Below are positions 1 through 11,899 of a DNA stretch of 64,000 bases, in pieces. The position numbers were made by a program, and so were the translations under genes. Source of the DNA: Entomortierella parvispora (lineage: Eukaryota; Mortierellomycota; Mortierellomycetes; Mortierellales; Mortierellaceae); the NCBI GenBank assembly GCA_963573315.1, contig OY752153.1, forward strand, positions 992,001-1,056,000. The letters run 5' to 3'. The notes beneath the pieces are model-generated. The model saw only the letters and a program-made list of their open reading frames with translations. It made no database searches and was not told the origin of the DNA. How positions within the stretch are numbered: position 1 is the first letter of the stretch; each line of letters opens with the position of its first letter.

Positions 1-605
1 TACATCCTTCTCAGCTCTTGTGCAGTTGGCGCAGTAGTAGGCATCACTGACTCCGGGTGCTCCGCAGATCACGCAGCGTCCCTGGAACGATCCATAGTTG
101 CATTCATCGCAGATTCGAACCAATGTGACCGGGCGAACATAGCTATGAATTGAAAAAGAGGGGGGGGTGTTAATATAAATATTTGGCGCAGTAGGTGAAG
201 CAAAGATCGTCTGCTGGATTTAACATCTAAAGGACTGAGGATCACTCCTTGTCAGCCGTGAATGCCTTCATCCTTTAGATCCTTTAGATCCTGTGTTCCT
301 CAAGCGCACATAAGATGATCAGCATCGCCAAGTCAGGGTCCCGTTCTACTTACGAATCGCAAATGACACACTTTCCGTCATCCTTCTCGCAAACACGACC
401 GATGGCTATAAAGGATTACATTACAAAAGAAAAATATGAAAAAAGTTAGAGGAAGAGAAATAACAACAATGTCCTGGAATCTTGACTTCTTCCTCTGCCC
501 AACAAGTTCAACAAGAATTATCCATAGGTTCTATCCACAGTCCCGAGTCATACCAATGCCCGGCTGCTTCCTGCACATGATAAGATCTGGGTGATGTTTT
601 GACAT
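1..605 (-). CDS. RDS3: PHF5A/Rds3 splicing factor (SF3b subunit), 3' end outside window
   Basis: Small zinc-knuckle protein of the SF3b subcomplex of the U2 snRNP, acting in branch-site recognition in the nucleus. Three exons are readable on the minus strand: 605-554, 405-354 and 142 to beyond base 1, with GT-AG introns between. The start is fixed by the near-invariant opening MSKHHPDLI. The family motifs [23 protein letters not shown], and then [15 protein letters not shown] and [17 protein letters not shown] follow in order across the junctions, giving the CxxC pairs that bind zinc. The last roughly 25 residues lie off the window. Identity is secure from the motif order; only the 3' end is missing. 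Confidence 0.95.
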
Positions 606-1503
606 TTCTAGATCAGATAGAGAAAAAAAAACCGTGGTTAACGAAGGGTTCAGTGTTGAGCGGTCTCTGGAAACACAAATGCATCAATGTGTGAAATCTT
701 GCACCCAGGAAAGTAAGTCCATCAATAGTAGCAAGTCTTCAGTAGCGTTGCATGAAAGAGGGTGGGAGAGATCTCCACAAAGTCTCTGCACCGCCACCGA
801 GACATCTCTACATCACGCATTGGACAGATCTTCCTCCATTCATTCCTGGATAAGTAGTATGGTCGCATTCTCTGACATACTGTATATATCTTGCTGCTCC
901 TGTGTATGGTGTTGGTCCAAGCGAGGTCTGGGTTTGGTCAATCGGTCGGCAGGATGGATGGACAAGACAAAGCGCAGGCATGTAGCCAGCAAGTATATAA
1001 CCAAAGCTGCAGTGCTAGCAAGCGAATCAAATACCATCACGTCATAATCTAATTTGTGCGAGGATTTAATGGTCTTTATTTCCCTGCACATCCAAAACGC
1101 GTGTCCGATCCCATCCAACCGCGTTTTCTCTGCAGCCAACCCTTTGCTCCCTGACATTAGGCATGTGGATAGGAAACTTACCCTCTCTGTCAGCCTGGCT
1201 TTCCCAAACTTCATTACAAATCCCCCACCCTGTCACCCCCCCCCCCCAAAAAAAAAGACAAAGCGACGCGTATCAAAGTAGAGTGCAAAACGACAAACAT
1301 GTGTGCACATGAAAAAGTACAACCGGTCGCCCCGTCTGTCAACTTTTGACTTCTCCCACAAATACATGCAGAAATTACCCCACACCCTCTTCCCCCTCTC
1401 GCCAAAGTGTTGTCCGTTCCCTTCGCCCACAACCTGGTGGATTTTGTACTTCGAGCTAGATTACATACTCAATTACTGGACCCGAGGGTGTCACGCAGGC
1501 TGA
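606..1503. other. Intergenic, no gene recognised
   Basis: Upstream region of the PHF5A gene. Open frames here are short and share no motif I recognise. A run of C followed by A occurs near 1237-1257. Nothing else stands out. Confidence 0.5.
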
Positions 1504-1512
1504 TTTCGTCTA

Positions 1513-2234
1513 TTGCCTCGATGGGGAAGCACCGGGGTTTCTTATCAGCAAGTTTCTAATAGACATCGGTGGATATCCAGAGAAGTAGAAGAAAAGGATG
1601 AAGAGCTCTTCCAAGTCGAAGACCCATTTGAATGGGATTCGAATGGATTTTTTCGACCAAGTGCGCCGTTTATTGTGGTGGAGGTCAAAAAACCTGATGC
1701 AAACCATACAATTCTCGATCAGGATGCAAGAAAGATCCCTCTTATGATGAAACTTTCTATAGACAGGATGATTCTGGCAGGAATCAAGGATCCTTTGTTA
1801 TCGGACTCCTCGTGCAAGGTAATTGATAGCTGAGTTGCATTTCAAAAAAAAATAACAATGATGAGGATTTCTAGATGGACATTGCCACATCATGGTGTTG
1901 TGTTTCCCCTACGAGGCCGTCTATTTGCTGCAAACGATTGGGTCATTTGAGATCCCTGAAAACAGGGTTCAGCTCGGATTGCCTTTGCCAGGCATTGGAT
2001 CTCTTGCTTGCCTGAAGGTTCGTTTCCTTGTTGTGTTTTTTATGAAGTTTATTTTTGGACTCTTTTACTAACAAGATCAGCCTTCCGATTTTGTTAATAA
2101 AAGGATATCGCAACGAAAACTCTGGACGCCATTGTTCACCGGCCCAAAGAGGTTTCGAAGAAGTTGCATCCTTGGACTCGCACTTCCTACTATCTCCAGT
2201 CCATCCAAGTTCCAGCGCCGCTTGCACCGGCCGT
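1513..2234 (+). pseudogene. Exons or remnant of an uncharacterised fungal protein with an EVKKP motif
   Basis: Three blocks read in compatible frames and are separated by intron-like gaps: about 1550-1818 (contains FIVVEVKKPDAN and LMMKLSIDRMILAGIKDP), about 1876-2016 (HIMVLCFPYEAVYLLQTIGSF, then VQLGLPLPGIGSLACLK) and about 2105-2234 (DIATKTLDAIVHRPKEVSKK, ending VSFDL then stop). Block 2 follows a TTTCTAG acceptor and ends at AAG/GTTCGT; block 3 follows an AAAAG acceptor. No in-frame ATG precedes block 1, so the 5' end is missing or sits in an unseen exon. The acidic-beta-EVKK arrangement is reminiscent of PD-(D/E)XK nuclease folds, but this is a guess. I cannot name the family. It may be a degraded copy of a dispersed gene family. 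Confidence 0.45.
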
Positions 2235-2239
2235 TAGCT

Positions 2240-3458
2240 TTGATTTGTGAACATGAAATTGTGTCCATTGATTTATGAATTTGAGTTGTTGAGTTGACAC
2301 TGACTTCAGATAACAAGACAACAAGATAACTAGACGATGATGAGCTATTGATTGATAAAATAAATACCATCACGACTCATCTCTTTCTTTCCATCTGTCT
2401 ATTTCTAAACGGGCTTTCACCACAGCAATTTGCCCCAAGCCAACAATGTAGCGGATCTCATGGAGGACGATCTGGCGTTCGTTTATGTACCGTTCTTCCG
2501 ACCGACCTAATTTTGTGAACTTGACAAGATCTTCGGTCTCCTCGTACCGTTGACATTCGTTCCAAATCTCCCCAATAGTTGATGGTCAAACTTGAATGTG
2601 CTTAGAGCGCTGGTGTTACCTTGTCCTTGAGATGATAACGCCGGAAGAACAACGACTGGAGGCTCCAATTGTCGTTGCGCCTGAGCTGTTAATGGTGGCT
2701 GGGAGGGCCAGGGTGCCAGGGACGGTGGCGACGGCAAGAGCCCTCGGGGTGGTTGAGACGGCAAGAGCGCCTGGGTGGCTCAGACGGCAAGGACAAGGGC
2801 GCGTGAGACTTGCGCGAACCGTCTCCAGGGCTCGCGTCATACCGAAGGCTGCAAAACTGGTCGACATGTTGGAACTAGTCCTTTGCTGATTCTTGAATAT
2901 CTGAAGCACCTTTCAGGTTGCTTCAATAGCCGTTTGATTTGCTTCAAAAATGTTCGCTGTGAGGATATCTTCCTCTGCTCTCCTTCTCTGCCAGTCTTGG
3001 ATAAACTGAGCTTTGGAATAAATTATAAATTTTAATCAATGACGTCGACGCATGTCACGTACACGAGCTTTTCTTGAGTGCAAATGTACGTGAGACCCTG
3101 ATGGGCGGGAAGAAGGGAGAATCGAATCTGAGTGTGTGTCGAGGTCGCGTCTTTTTTTTTTTTTTTTTTTTTTTTGGTTCCTGCATTCATTGCATTGTTG
3201 CATTCATTCATTTCATTCATTCCCCTTTCTCGACTGGACTGGACCCGACTCGCTGCTCTGCTCCCCGACTCGACTCGACTGCCGCTCCCGTTCCCCCCCT
3301 CCTCCACTTCAACCGTAAGATGCCTTCCTTCCTTCCATTCATTCATTCCTGTGAAAGCGTGGGCCCTGTCTCCAGCATGGATCCATCTCCCTCCACGCGT
3401 TTGCTGCTGCTAATCCCAATCAAACATTTCATCCTCCAACAGAAACAAAGCGACCCCC
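2240..3458. other. Intergenic; leader of the CSE1 gene, poly-T tract
   Basis: Contains a GC-rich stretch (about 2640-2870) with short degenerate repeats open on both strands but without a recognisable protein. A run of more than 20 T lies at about 3152-3175. Pyrimidine-rich CATT-repeat sequence follows and probably forms the promoter and 5' UTR of the downstream gene. Confidence 0.4.
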
Positions 3459-6400
3459 ATGGCCGACATCATCGAGGTCAACCCCGCCAACATGCAGGTC
3501 CTGGCCGGGTACCTCCAAAAGACGCTGGATCCTGCCACTCGCCATGCTGGTACGCTTGCATCGCTGTTTGTTTTCTCTTACTTTTGCTCACTCCGCGCAG
3601 CTTTTAACTTTATTCTGGACACAATGTTTCCCAACAGCCGAGGACTTTTTGAACAAGTTGGAGCGAAACCAGAACTATGGACAGCTCGCCCTTCAGCTCG
3701 CCGCCAACAAGAACTTTGACCTCAACAGCATTCGCTTCCCAGCTGCTCTTTTGTTCAAGAACTTTGTTCGCAGACACTGGATGGTACGATCGATCATGCG
3801 CCCAATATTCAACCCTGTGGCTGGCTGGCTGGCAAGTCCGGTGCTAATTCATTTTTTGATACTTGTCCTCTAGAATGAAGACGAGAGCGACAACATCATC
3901 TCAATGACGGACAGGGAGGCCATCAAAGGCAGGATTGTGGATCTGATGACCACCACTGAACCCAAAATTCAAGTGCAGCTTTCCGAGGCGGTGACCCTTA
4001 TTGCCTCCAGCGACTTTCCTCAAAAATGGCAAAACCTCGTCCCTGTAAGCATGGAGACATGGAGACATGGCCGTGATTCATTAAAGCTGGAGTGGCAACG
4101 ACCCTTTCGACTGACAAAAAACGACATTCTTTCTAGGAACTTGTCAGCAAACTCAACCCCAATGACTTTGAAACCAACAATGGCATTTTGCAAACCGCCC
4201 ATTCTATCTTCTCGAGGTCAGTTCAAGGGAGAATCATGCAGACAATCCGAGCAAAATATTAACCCGGGACAGCTGGAGCGTGACCTAGGTATTGACAGGC
4301 CGTTTAATTTACTTATAGATGGCGTCCTCTCTACCCTTCCGACAACTTGTACACGGAAATCAAGCTTGCGCTGGAGAGTTTCTCTGAGCCTTATCGTCAA
4401 GTGTTTTTGGTAAAACTCATCCAGGACGGATGTCACGGAAAACTGCTGCAAATTCTTGGCGCTGACAGGTGGTTGCCATTTACTCTTAAAACAGGCCACA
4501 GACAGCATGATTACGCAAAACGCAAACAACACTCCTCAGCTTCGCGTTTTGTTCAAGACCTTGTACCTTCTGACCGAGATCTATCATGACCTCAACTGTC
4601 ACGATATCCCAGAGTTCTTTGTGACACACTTGAAGACTTTCTTGGATCTGCTTCTCAAGTACTTTGTCTACGAAAACCCACAGCTCGTTGGCGATGTAAG
4701 TACTGCATCAGGAAGGAATCGGTTCATTATTCGTGAGAAGGGTCATCTAATGTGCCCCCCAATTTATCATTACCTTAGGACGAGGACACCCCTGGCCCCG
4801 TTCTCCAGGTCAAGACATCGATCTGTGAAATCGTGGATATTTATAGCAAGCGCTACGAGGAGGATTTCGGTGAGGCTCTGCCAACATTCATTCAGACTTC
4901 GTGGACCTTGTTGACAACCTTGGGACTCGAGCGAAGGAACGACATGGTATGTATTCAACTGGGTATTCAGTGGCCACCTAGATAAAAGCTGCACTGATCA
5001 CTAGAGTGCTAACAATCAAATCGTCTGGATTCTTTATAGCTGGTCAGTAAAGCCATGTCTTTTTTGACCTCGGTGGTGAAAAGTGGACGCCACAAGGACA
5101 TCTTCAACTCCAACGAAGTTCTTTCCCAGCTCTGTGAAAAAATCGTTCTCCCCAATATGGGCCTCAGAGGTGAGTGGCAGACAGCGAATAAGATACTGGC
5201 TGGCTATTAGAGCTTACCCAGACTTATGGCCGATTTACTTTTTAGAATCGGACGAGGAATTGTTTGAGGATGAGCCAATCGAGTACATCAGGCGTGATCT
5301 TGAAGGATCTGACAGCGAAACACGTCGTCGAGCATCCTCGGAATTGGTCCGTGGACTTTTGGATCAGTTCCCCACAGAAGTTACTGCCATCATTGGAAAC
5401 TATATCCAAAATTATCTCCAACGATACAGCTCCAACGCCGCTCAGAACTGGAAAGATAAGGATGCGGCTCTTTTTCTCTTGACGAGTATTGCTGCACGAA
5501 GCGTTGGTTCCCAGGTAGGAAGGATACCACATAATACCTTTTCCCGCTCCAAAATAGCCAGGAGGCATGTTCTTAATCGCCCTTCCTACTCTATAGTTTG
5601 GCGCTCGTGAGACAAACGCCCAGGTGGATATTCTGGACTTTTTCGACAAAAACGTGCTTCCTGATCTGAATGCCCCAGTCTCCGGAGCTATTCATCCAAT
5701 TCTCAAGGTGGACGCCATCAAATACCTGTATACATTCCGATCTCAGTTCTCAAAACAGCAATTGATGGCTGCCTTGCCTTTGCTTGTCAGGCATCTCGAG
5801 AGTACCAACTTTGCTGTCTACACTTATTCAGCCATCTGCATCGAACGTATCCTCTTCATGCGCGTGTCTGGATCGACGGGCCCTATGATGTATGTCATCT
5901 ATAGTCTATTGCAATTTGTCATTGATCATGGGCTCAACACAAAGGAACTAATTTTTTTTATTCCTCTTTCCACTTGTAGGTTCTCGTCTGATGATATTGC
6001 ACCTTTATCAGAGAGCTTGGTCTCGAACCTGTTCCGTTTGGTCGAACAAGCAGAGACACCAGAGAAACTCGCCGAAAACGCCTACCTTATGAAGTGTAAG
6101 AAGGCTGCAGATTGTCTATTGCCTTTTGATGGCCATCTCTTTCATGTGGAGCTCACAATGTGTTTTCGTTTCTTGAACAGGTGTGATGCGAGTGATTCTT
6201 ACTGTTCGGGAACAGATGTTGCCTTTGGTCAACATTTGTCTTGCTCGTTTGACAGCTATCGTCCAGGCCGTCAGCTCCAACCCCAGCAACCCACAGTTCA
6301 ACCACTATGTATTTGAGAGCATCGGCGCGTTGATCAGGTATTGCTACACATCCGCGAATCATTCATCTTTACTCTGCCCTTTCTTTGTCTTGGTCCTCTG

Positions 6401-7794
6401 ACACGATCTGCGCTTCTCTCTCTCTTATAGATTCATTTGCAGAGCATCACCGGAGGCAGCGGAGCAATTTGAGGCACTTCTTTTCCAACCGTTCCAGGTG
6501 ATTCTGCAGCAAGACATTACCGAGTTTACTCCCTATGTCTTCCAGTTGATGGGACAGCTTTTATCGTTCAACACACGTGCAGATCTTCCTCTATCTTACC
6601 AACAGATGCTTCCCCCATTGGTGCAACCCGTCCTCTGGTCTCAGCAAGGCAGGTTGATCGTCTGAATTCATGTTTATTATTCAAGGCACTTGACAGATAT
6701 TAATCCTCTCTTACTGTATGACATGTCCGATCAGGTAACATCCCTGCTTTGGTGAAACTTCTCCAAGCATACCTCAAATCTGGGGCTAACTGGATTGTTG
6801 CCAACAACCAACTGGAGCCCATGCTGGGTGTGTTTCAAAAATTGGTCTCATCCAAGCTCAACGACCACCACGCGTTTGAGCTGCTGCAGGCCATCATCAC
6901 CTACATCCCAATGTAAGTGAAATGCTTTAGTTTTATTTGGGATAGGAATCCCTGAAGTAGGTATCTATTTCAGTACGGACTATTAACAGAGTGTGTTTCT
7001 ATTCGTCCTTTTTCTCTCTCTCTTTCTCTCTCAGGGCTGCTCTTGCCAACTACATGAAGCACATTTTGGTCGTCTTGCTGACGCGCCTTCAAAACCACAA
7101 GACGGACAAGTTCAAGAAGGGCTTTGTCAACTTTTCATTCTACTACATGGCCTTGGACAAAGAAGGAATGGGGCCTGACGGTTACTGGGCTCTCTTCGAG
7201 GCAGTTCAACCAGGACTCTTTGTTCAGTTTTTGAAGACAGTTTGGCTAACAGAGACGCAAAAGATTTCAGGACGAGTAGAGCGCAAGACGTGTGCAGTCG
7301 CGATGATTCGACTTTTGACAGGATCGACGACGATTACAGAGGGTACCAATTTTGATGCAGTCTGGCCTGCGACGATGACGGCTTTGGTCCGATTGTTTGA
7401 GGCGCCCCAGGACGTGAAGGGAGCAGCGGCAGACGCAGCCGAGGATGAGAGCCTGTATGCAATTGATATTGAGGAATCGGGTTACCAAGCCCAGTTCTCG
7501 CAGCTGGCCACCACTACCAACGCCAAATTGGACCCTACGGCGGCTATTGCAGACCCAAAACAATTCTTGGTCGAAGGCATCGTACGATTCAACCAGCAAT
7601 TCCCAGGCCGAGTAAGTTGCTTGTACATCGTGGTTTGTTTGTGTGTAATATTGTTGAGGGCGGAGACTGACCAACCTTTTTTGTTTTGCGCTGTGTATAA
7701 TGAATTTCAGCTTCAACATGGACAGATGCAACTCCAACCAGAGACAAAGAGCCATCTTGCATCGTATCTCGCCCAGGCTGGTGTCGCGTTGTAA
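3459..7794 (+). CDS. CSE1: Exportin-2 (importin-alpha re-exporter, CSE1/CAS)
   Basis: Karyopherin-beta family HEAT-repeat protein that returns importin-alpha to the cytoplasm with RanGTP. Sixteen exons: 3459-3549, 3638-3783, 3874-4044, 4137-4216, 4319-4409, 4495-4695, 4779-4946, 5040-5169, 5246-5514, 5597-5889, 5980-6095, 6181-6337, 6431-6648, 6735-6912, 7035-7611, 7711-7794. They total 2970 nt (989 residues), close to the usual ~960-980 of the family. Diagnostic stretches are the N-terminal importin-beta domain (LAGYLQKTLDP, FPAALLFKNFVRRHW), SDFPQKWQNLVP, and the C-terminal CAS domain (KFKKGFVNFSFYYMA). All junctions keep frame. Intron 13 only works with a GC donor at 6649. An AATAAA polyadenylation signal lies at 7884-7889. 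Confidence 0.95.
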
Positions 7795-7883
7795 TGAAGA
7801 AAGAAGATCGGGGAACAGGAAAACAGAAAACAAAAGCTCGAAAGCAAGCAAGGGAAACGATGGTCGGCCAGCAACTTCGCCCC

Positions 7884-7889
7884 AATAAA
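7884..7889 (+). terminator. Polyadenylation signal of CSE1
   Basis: AATAAA hexamer 90 bases after the CSE1 stop codon. Confidence 0.6.
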
Positions 7890-7894
7890 GATTT

Positions 7895-8701
7895 TTCAAC
7901 ACCCCCTCTCAGAAGGCGGTCGACATCGCAAAAACAGACATTTTTTCTTCTTTTGACCCATGTTGGAAAGGGTGATGTGAACATGGCGTAACAGTTTATT
8001 CTAGAGTGAGAGAGAATAACCGCCGCTCACACCCAAGGGCTGCAACGTTCAATTCAGTCTTCATGGACAACATTCTGAAGGAGGGACAACAGTTGCAGTT
8101 GAGCGTGCCGAGAAAGTGATCCTTTGGTAAAGGGAGTGTGGATGGCTGGGTTTGAGCTTGCCCACCTCCAGCTTCTAAAAAACGCGCCTCCTCGATGAAT
8201 ATCTATTGGGAACCATTGGAAAATGAGATATGAAAATGAGTTGTTTGTTGCGACATGTCACTGCAAGATATTATCTCATTCTCATCATCATCCATCATAT
8301 AGAGCCCTCTCCACACCAAGTCTTTCCCAACAGTTCATCCTTTGTGACGCCACACCACGCCATCGATACCAGTGTCGCACCAAATGTTAGAATGGGAGTA
8401 CAGGCCGTTTCGTTCTTCAAAAAAAACCCCTCCATTATTGTCTCCAGCACCCCCAAGATCACGAATTCGTGACGATGAGTAAGAGGCAAGTTTGTGTTCT
8501 ACAGCAGGTCATACATGTCAGGGGAATGTCATAGTAATTATGAATTTGGAGTGTATCATTTTGATGCAGTTGGTCGAGATGTGTAAGGGGACGGTAAAAA
8601 GGCCAGCGGCTTGTGGGCTTTTATTGACTCCTTGCTCAACTAGACTCTGCTGGAAGCAGTCGTTAAACTTGTGAAGAGGAAGAGTGGAAAGGAGCGAGAG
8701 C
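7895..8701. other. Intergenic between convergent genes
   Basis: 3' flanks of CSE1 (+) and of the cysteine-rich peptide gene (-). Short open frames on both strands lack recognisable motifs. One minus-strand frame (8489-8295) has a hydrophobic stretch but no start context or partner exon that I could support. Confidence 0.4.
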
Positions 8702-8996
8702 TTAGCAGCTGCTGGGCCAGTTGCAGCAAATTGGCATGCCACCGGGGTAGCACCAAGTGGCACATCTATTTTTTTTTTTTTTTGGCAGAGTCATCGTGAA
8801 AAATGAGAAGACACATTAGATGATGGCTGATGGCTTCCCCGTTGCAAAGATGATCATATGGATACTAGTAAAATCCTCGGAGAAAATGAATAAAAACATA
8901 CTGGCACGTTTGAGCCTCCGCGTCAACAGGGACAGCAGCGCTGTGGGAGACGCCGATGATGGCAAGGGCAGCAACGAGGGCAAAGGAGAACTTCAT
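8702..8996 (-). CDS. Small secreted cysteine-rich peptide (52 aa, two exons)
   Basis: Exon 1 is 8996-8902 and exon 2 is 8765-8702. The intron 8901-8766 has a GTATGT donor and a TAG acceptor after an A-rich tract as transcribed. Splicing gives a 52-residue product. Residues 1-20 are a classic signal peptide (MKFSFALVAALAIIGVSHSA). A short acidic linker (VPVDAEAQ) follows, then a roughly 23-residue core with six cysteines, including TCQCATWC and MPICCNW, ending in C just before the stop. The spacing C-x-C-x3-C-x7-C-C-x5-C would fit three disulfides. The frame flip at the intron explains why plain open frames do not show it. A TATAAAA box lies at 9085-9091. No family is assigned; effector-like or defensive roles are only possibilities. 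Confidence 0.7.
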
Positions 8997-9084
8997 AGTG
9001 ACTTGCGATGAAAAGGGTGGGTGGAGGAGAAAGATGTAGTTGTAGTGATGATGTTCAGTCCAATGGAGGGGGTGTCATTGGCCT

Positions 9085-9091
9085 TTTTATA
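9085..9091 (-). promoter_or_regulatory. TATA box of the cysteine-rich peptide gene
   Basis: TATAAAA on the minus strand, about 90 bases upstream of the ATG at 8996. Confidence 0.55.
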
Positions 9092-10954
9092 TGTTTGCCA
9101 AAGGCCGTCGATTTACTAACGCGTTTCTCCATCTAAACGGAAAAGTTTGAGCTCACCCGCGGGGGGTGAACACGTTTTTTTTCGTGGTGCTTCTATCGGA
9201 TCCTTGCTCCAAAATGCGATACTATAGTGAACTTCTCACTCGGAAGGATGAGAGAAATATCGTTCGAAAAGGAGCCCTTGCCCCCAAAAGCAGCCCTCGC
9301 CCTGAAAGCAGCCCTCGCCCTTAAAAGGAGCCCCCGTATTACACACACAAAAAACATAGCCTCGCTTCTCCGCGGTAAACTCATTTTCGGTATATTCTCC
9401 AGCTAACTCATTCTTCGTTCTCTTTTTGTTTTTTTTTTGTTCTCGCCACCAGCACCATAGTTTGTGACCAGCAACAGGACCAGAATTGCCTTCCGCGAAA
9501 GAGGGATGCACAATGCACAATCTTGACCCATGATCACAATCAGTCGCTTCTACACACAATCTCTGTTCGGTGGTCACAATCTCTCATGCAAGATATTGCG
9601 CCTCGCACAAAAAAAATTGGAGCAGAGGTTCTTTCCCCACATTCCCGCTGCAACGGGCCCAACGGACAGCAAGAAGAAACATATCGGCTGGTCACTATCG
9701 ATCAACCCATTGCAAGAAGGGTATCAAGAAAGGTACTTCAACGGGCGTGGTGTTTGTTCAATCCGGAGACGCGTTTAGTGTTTGTCCAGATAAGAAGAAA
9801 TGAGGCCACCTTATTGATGTAACAGAACTGGCGTGCATCGGCCGTAGGCGCCTAGTCCACCTGGATTCGCATTGCTGCTCTTTTCTAATATCTAAATTAG
9901 ACCCACAAAGCTCCCCACGTGAGGCCAAAGGCCACATTGTCGAAGGGCGTCAAAAAGCACTCCCTGCTTTCAAAAGCACGCAAAGGCGCTTGTATTAACT
10001 CCTCATAGGTAAGAAAGGTATATTCTATGAACAAGAGAAGAAGCCGTAACAGTTTCTGGTGCAGAGATGGCAGTGATAGAGTACAACTCCTTGTCGCAAT
10101 GGGTGAATGGCGCCGGTGGATTAGATGCAAGAGTGCACAGGCCAGCATGTGACCCAAGACGGGACACCGTGGCCACCAACTGTCAGTTCTCGGTAGTCTC
10201 CGTCTGTGCTTCCCCATCAACCGTCAGCACCCAGGGACAATCTCAGCCTCATGATAATAGCCCTGGATCAATCTAAAATACTCTGACACGCGGAAAGGAC
10301 CACCACCATTCGATTCGACACCTCGTCTATGCAATCTCAAATTCTTGAAGGGCAATCCAAACACCTTTATCCAACTTTCAAACTTTCATTCCACAAAATC
10401 CAACAGAGGCGCTCGTCTGCATAGCATGTGCGCCGTCTTGTCACGTCGCACCGAAACAAAAGGAAACTCTCCGAACATGTGTTTGCGTCCAAGATGTCCT
10501 CGAAAGGTGGGGTCCACTCAAAAGTTTATTTTTGGATCCCGCAGAGCCGTTGCACCATGAAGAAAAAAGAGAGAAGGAAAGGAGAGAACAAAGTGAACCA
10601 CAGCCAAAATGATAGTTTCGTCCGTGGTTTGCCGCGAAAGACCTGGATGTACAGGTGCCGCATGTTGTGTGGATGTGGGTGTGAGTGGGCTGCACGCACG
10701 CCGGCCGATCTAAATTTAGTCAGGATCGAAGCTGCTTCCCTTCCACGCGCACTGTGCTGTTTACCGGGGATCGGTCAACGTGCAAAAAAAGGGAATTGCG
10801 CGATCCCTCAAAAGGGTCGGCGCAGATGATGCGACTGATCCGGGTGCTGGTCTCGAGAATAGTGGACCAGTACTAAAACCAATGTTTTCACGCTCTTTCC
10901 TTCCTTCCCGCATCTCACAACATCACAGCACCCGCACAAAAAGCAAACCGAGCC
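9092..10954. other. Long intergenic region between two divergent secreted-protein genes
   Basis: No gene recognised in 1.86 kb. Around 9270-9335 there is a short GC-rich direct repeat (agcagccctcgccc twice, with degenerate neighbours). The rest is a likely bidirectional promoter. Short open frames at 9.5-10.9 kb show no motif. Confidence 0.4.
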
Positions 10955-11584
10955 ATGCGTCAGACCATCTTCACTCTTTCTGTCCTTCTCGTTCTCGTTC
11001 AAGCTGTTTTGGCCCAGCTGCACGCCGACGGTGACTACAGAATCTACTACGGTAACTACCAGGTAATCTATCACAAAGTATGACGGTATTGTCCAGAGAC
11101 AATACACCCAATTGACGCTTCTTGCTTAAATGCGCTCCTCTTTTGGTACTGGGATCATTGCACATGTTAGGTGCCTAAAACCCACCGCTACATCACCGCT
11201 GAACCTGATGCAAACACCGGTCAAGATCGAACTTTTCCCAAAGACGGTGCGTCTCCCTTCCAAGTCTGGAGGCTCAAGAACTATGGGAACGGACAGGTGA
11301 CGCTCGAGTCCAAGGGTGCAAGCGGCAACTTCTTGTCTCCCGGTCGATCAGGAGCCCTTCCTGGAGCCTATCTCGGTGTCACCACTACAGCTCAGAAATG
11401 GAATATAACCAAGAAGAACGGTGGTCCTTTCACCGCGTACGAGCTTGCCTACCCGAAGAAGGTTCAGAACAACACCCTCGTGGTTAGCATCGACGAAGCA
11501 GACAAGGAAGAGCCGTACTATGTCAACTTTTCTGTCCAGGGCGTTGAAGGCCACCTTCAGGCATGGAAGTTTGCTGCTGTCTGA
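10955..11584 (+). CDS. Secreted beta-trefoil-like protein (173 aa)
   Basis: Exons 10955-11062 and 11171-11584, phase-0 intron with GTAATC donor and TTAG acceptor; 522 nt. Residues 1-20 form a signal peptide (RQTIFTLSVLLVLVQAVLA). The mature part, about 153 residues, is strand-rich with the repeated pattern of a beta-trefoil: DGDYRIYYGNYQ, PFQVWRLKNYGNGQVTLES, GAYLGVTTTAQKWNITKKN, and a closing HLQAWKFAAV. This resembles fungal trefoil lectins and mycocypin-type protease inhibitors, but I see no ligand motif that would choose between them. A polyadenylation signal (AATAAA, 11587-11592) directly follows the stop. Confidence 0.75.
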
Positions 11585-11592
11585 AGAATAAA

Positions 11593-11899
11593 AAGACTTT
11601 CCATCATTCATCCTCTGTCGTATCTGTTAGGAAGTTTGCATGCCTAGTTTGGTCGTTCCTGAATCTCGTTCTGTTGATGAGATATCTCCAACAGGTCACC
11701 AAAAACAACTGACAGACTTGTAACCATCTAGTCTCCATGCAGAATGCCACAATGTTCCCGGTCCTTTCTTTAGCTCTCTGTCATTTTATTTATTCTACAT
11801 ACTGTGAAGCGGTTTTAATACAAGTACCGCAAGTGCCAAGTATTTGGTACTGGTCTCATTAAAAACGCCATTATTCTTGTAGAAGATGAATGAACGCCT
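11593..11899. other. Intergenic, convergent 3' flanks
   Basis: 3' sequences of the trefoil gene (+) and the lectin gene (-). Nothing coding seen. Confidence 0.5.

Noticed and set aside
2507-2909. Overlapping frames on both strands in a GC-rich stretch
   Set aside because: Low-complexity repeats with no motif; neither strand is favoured.
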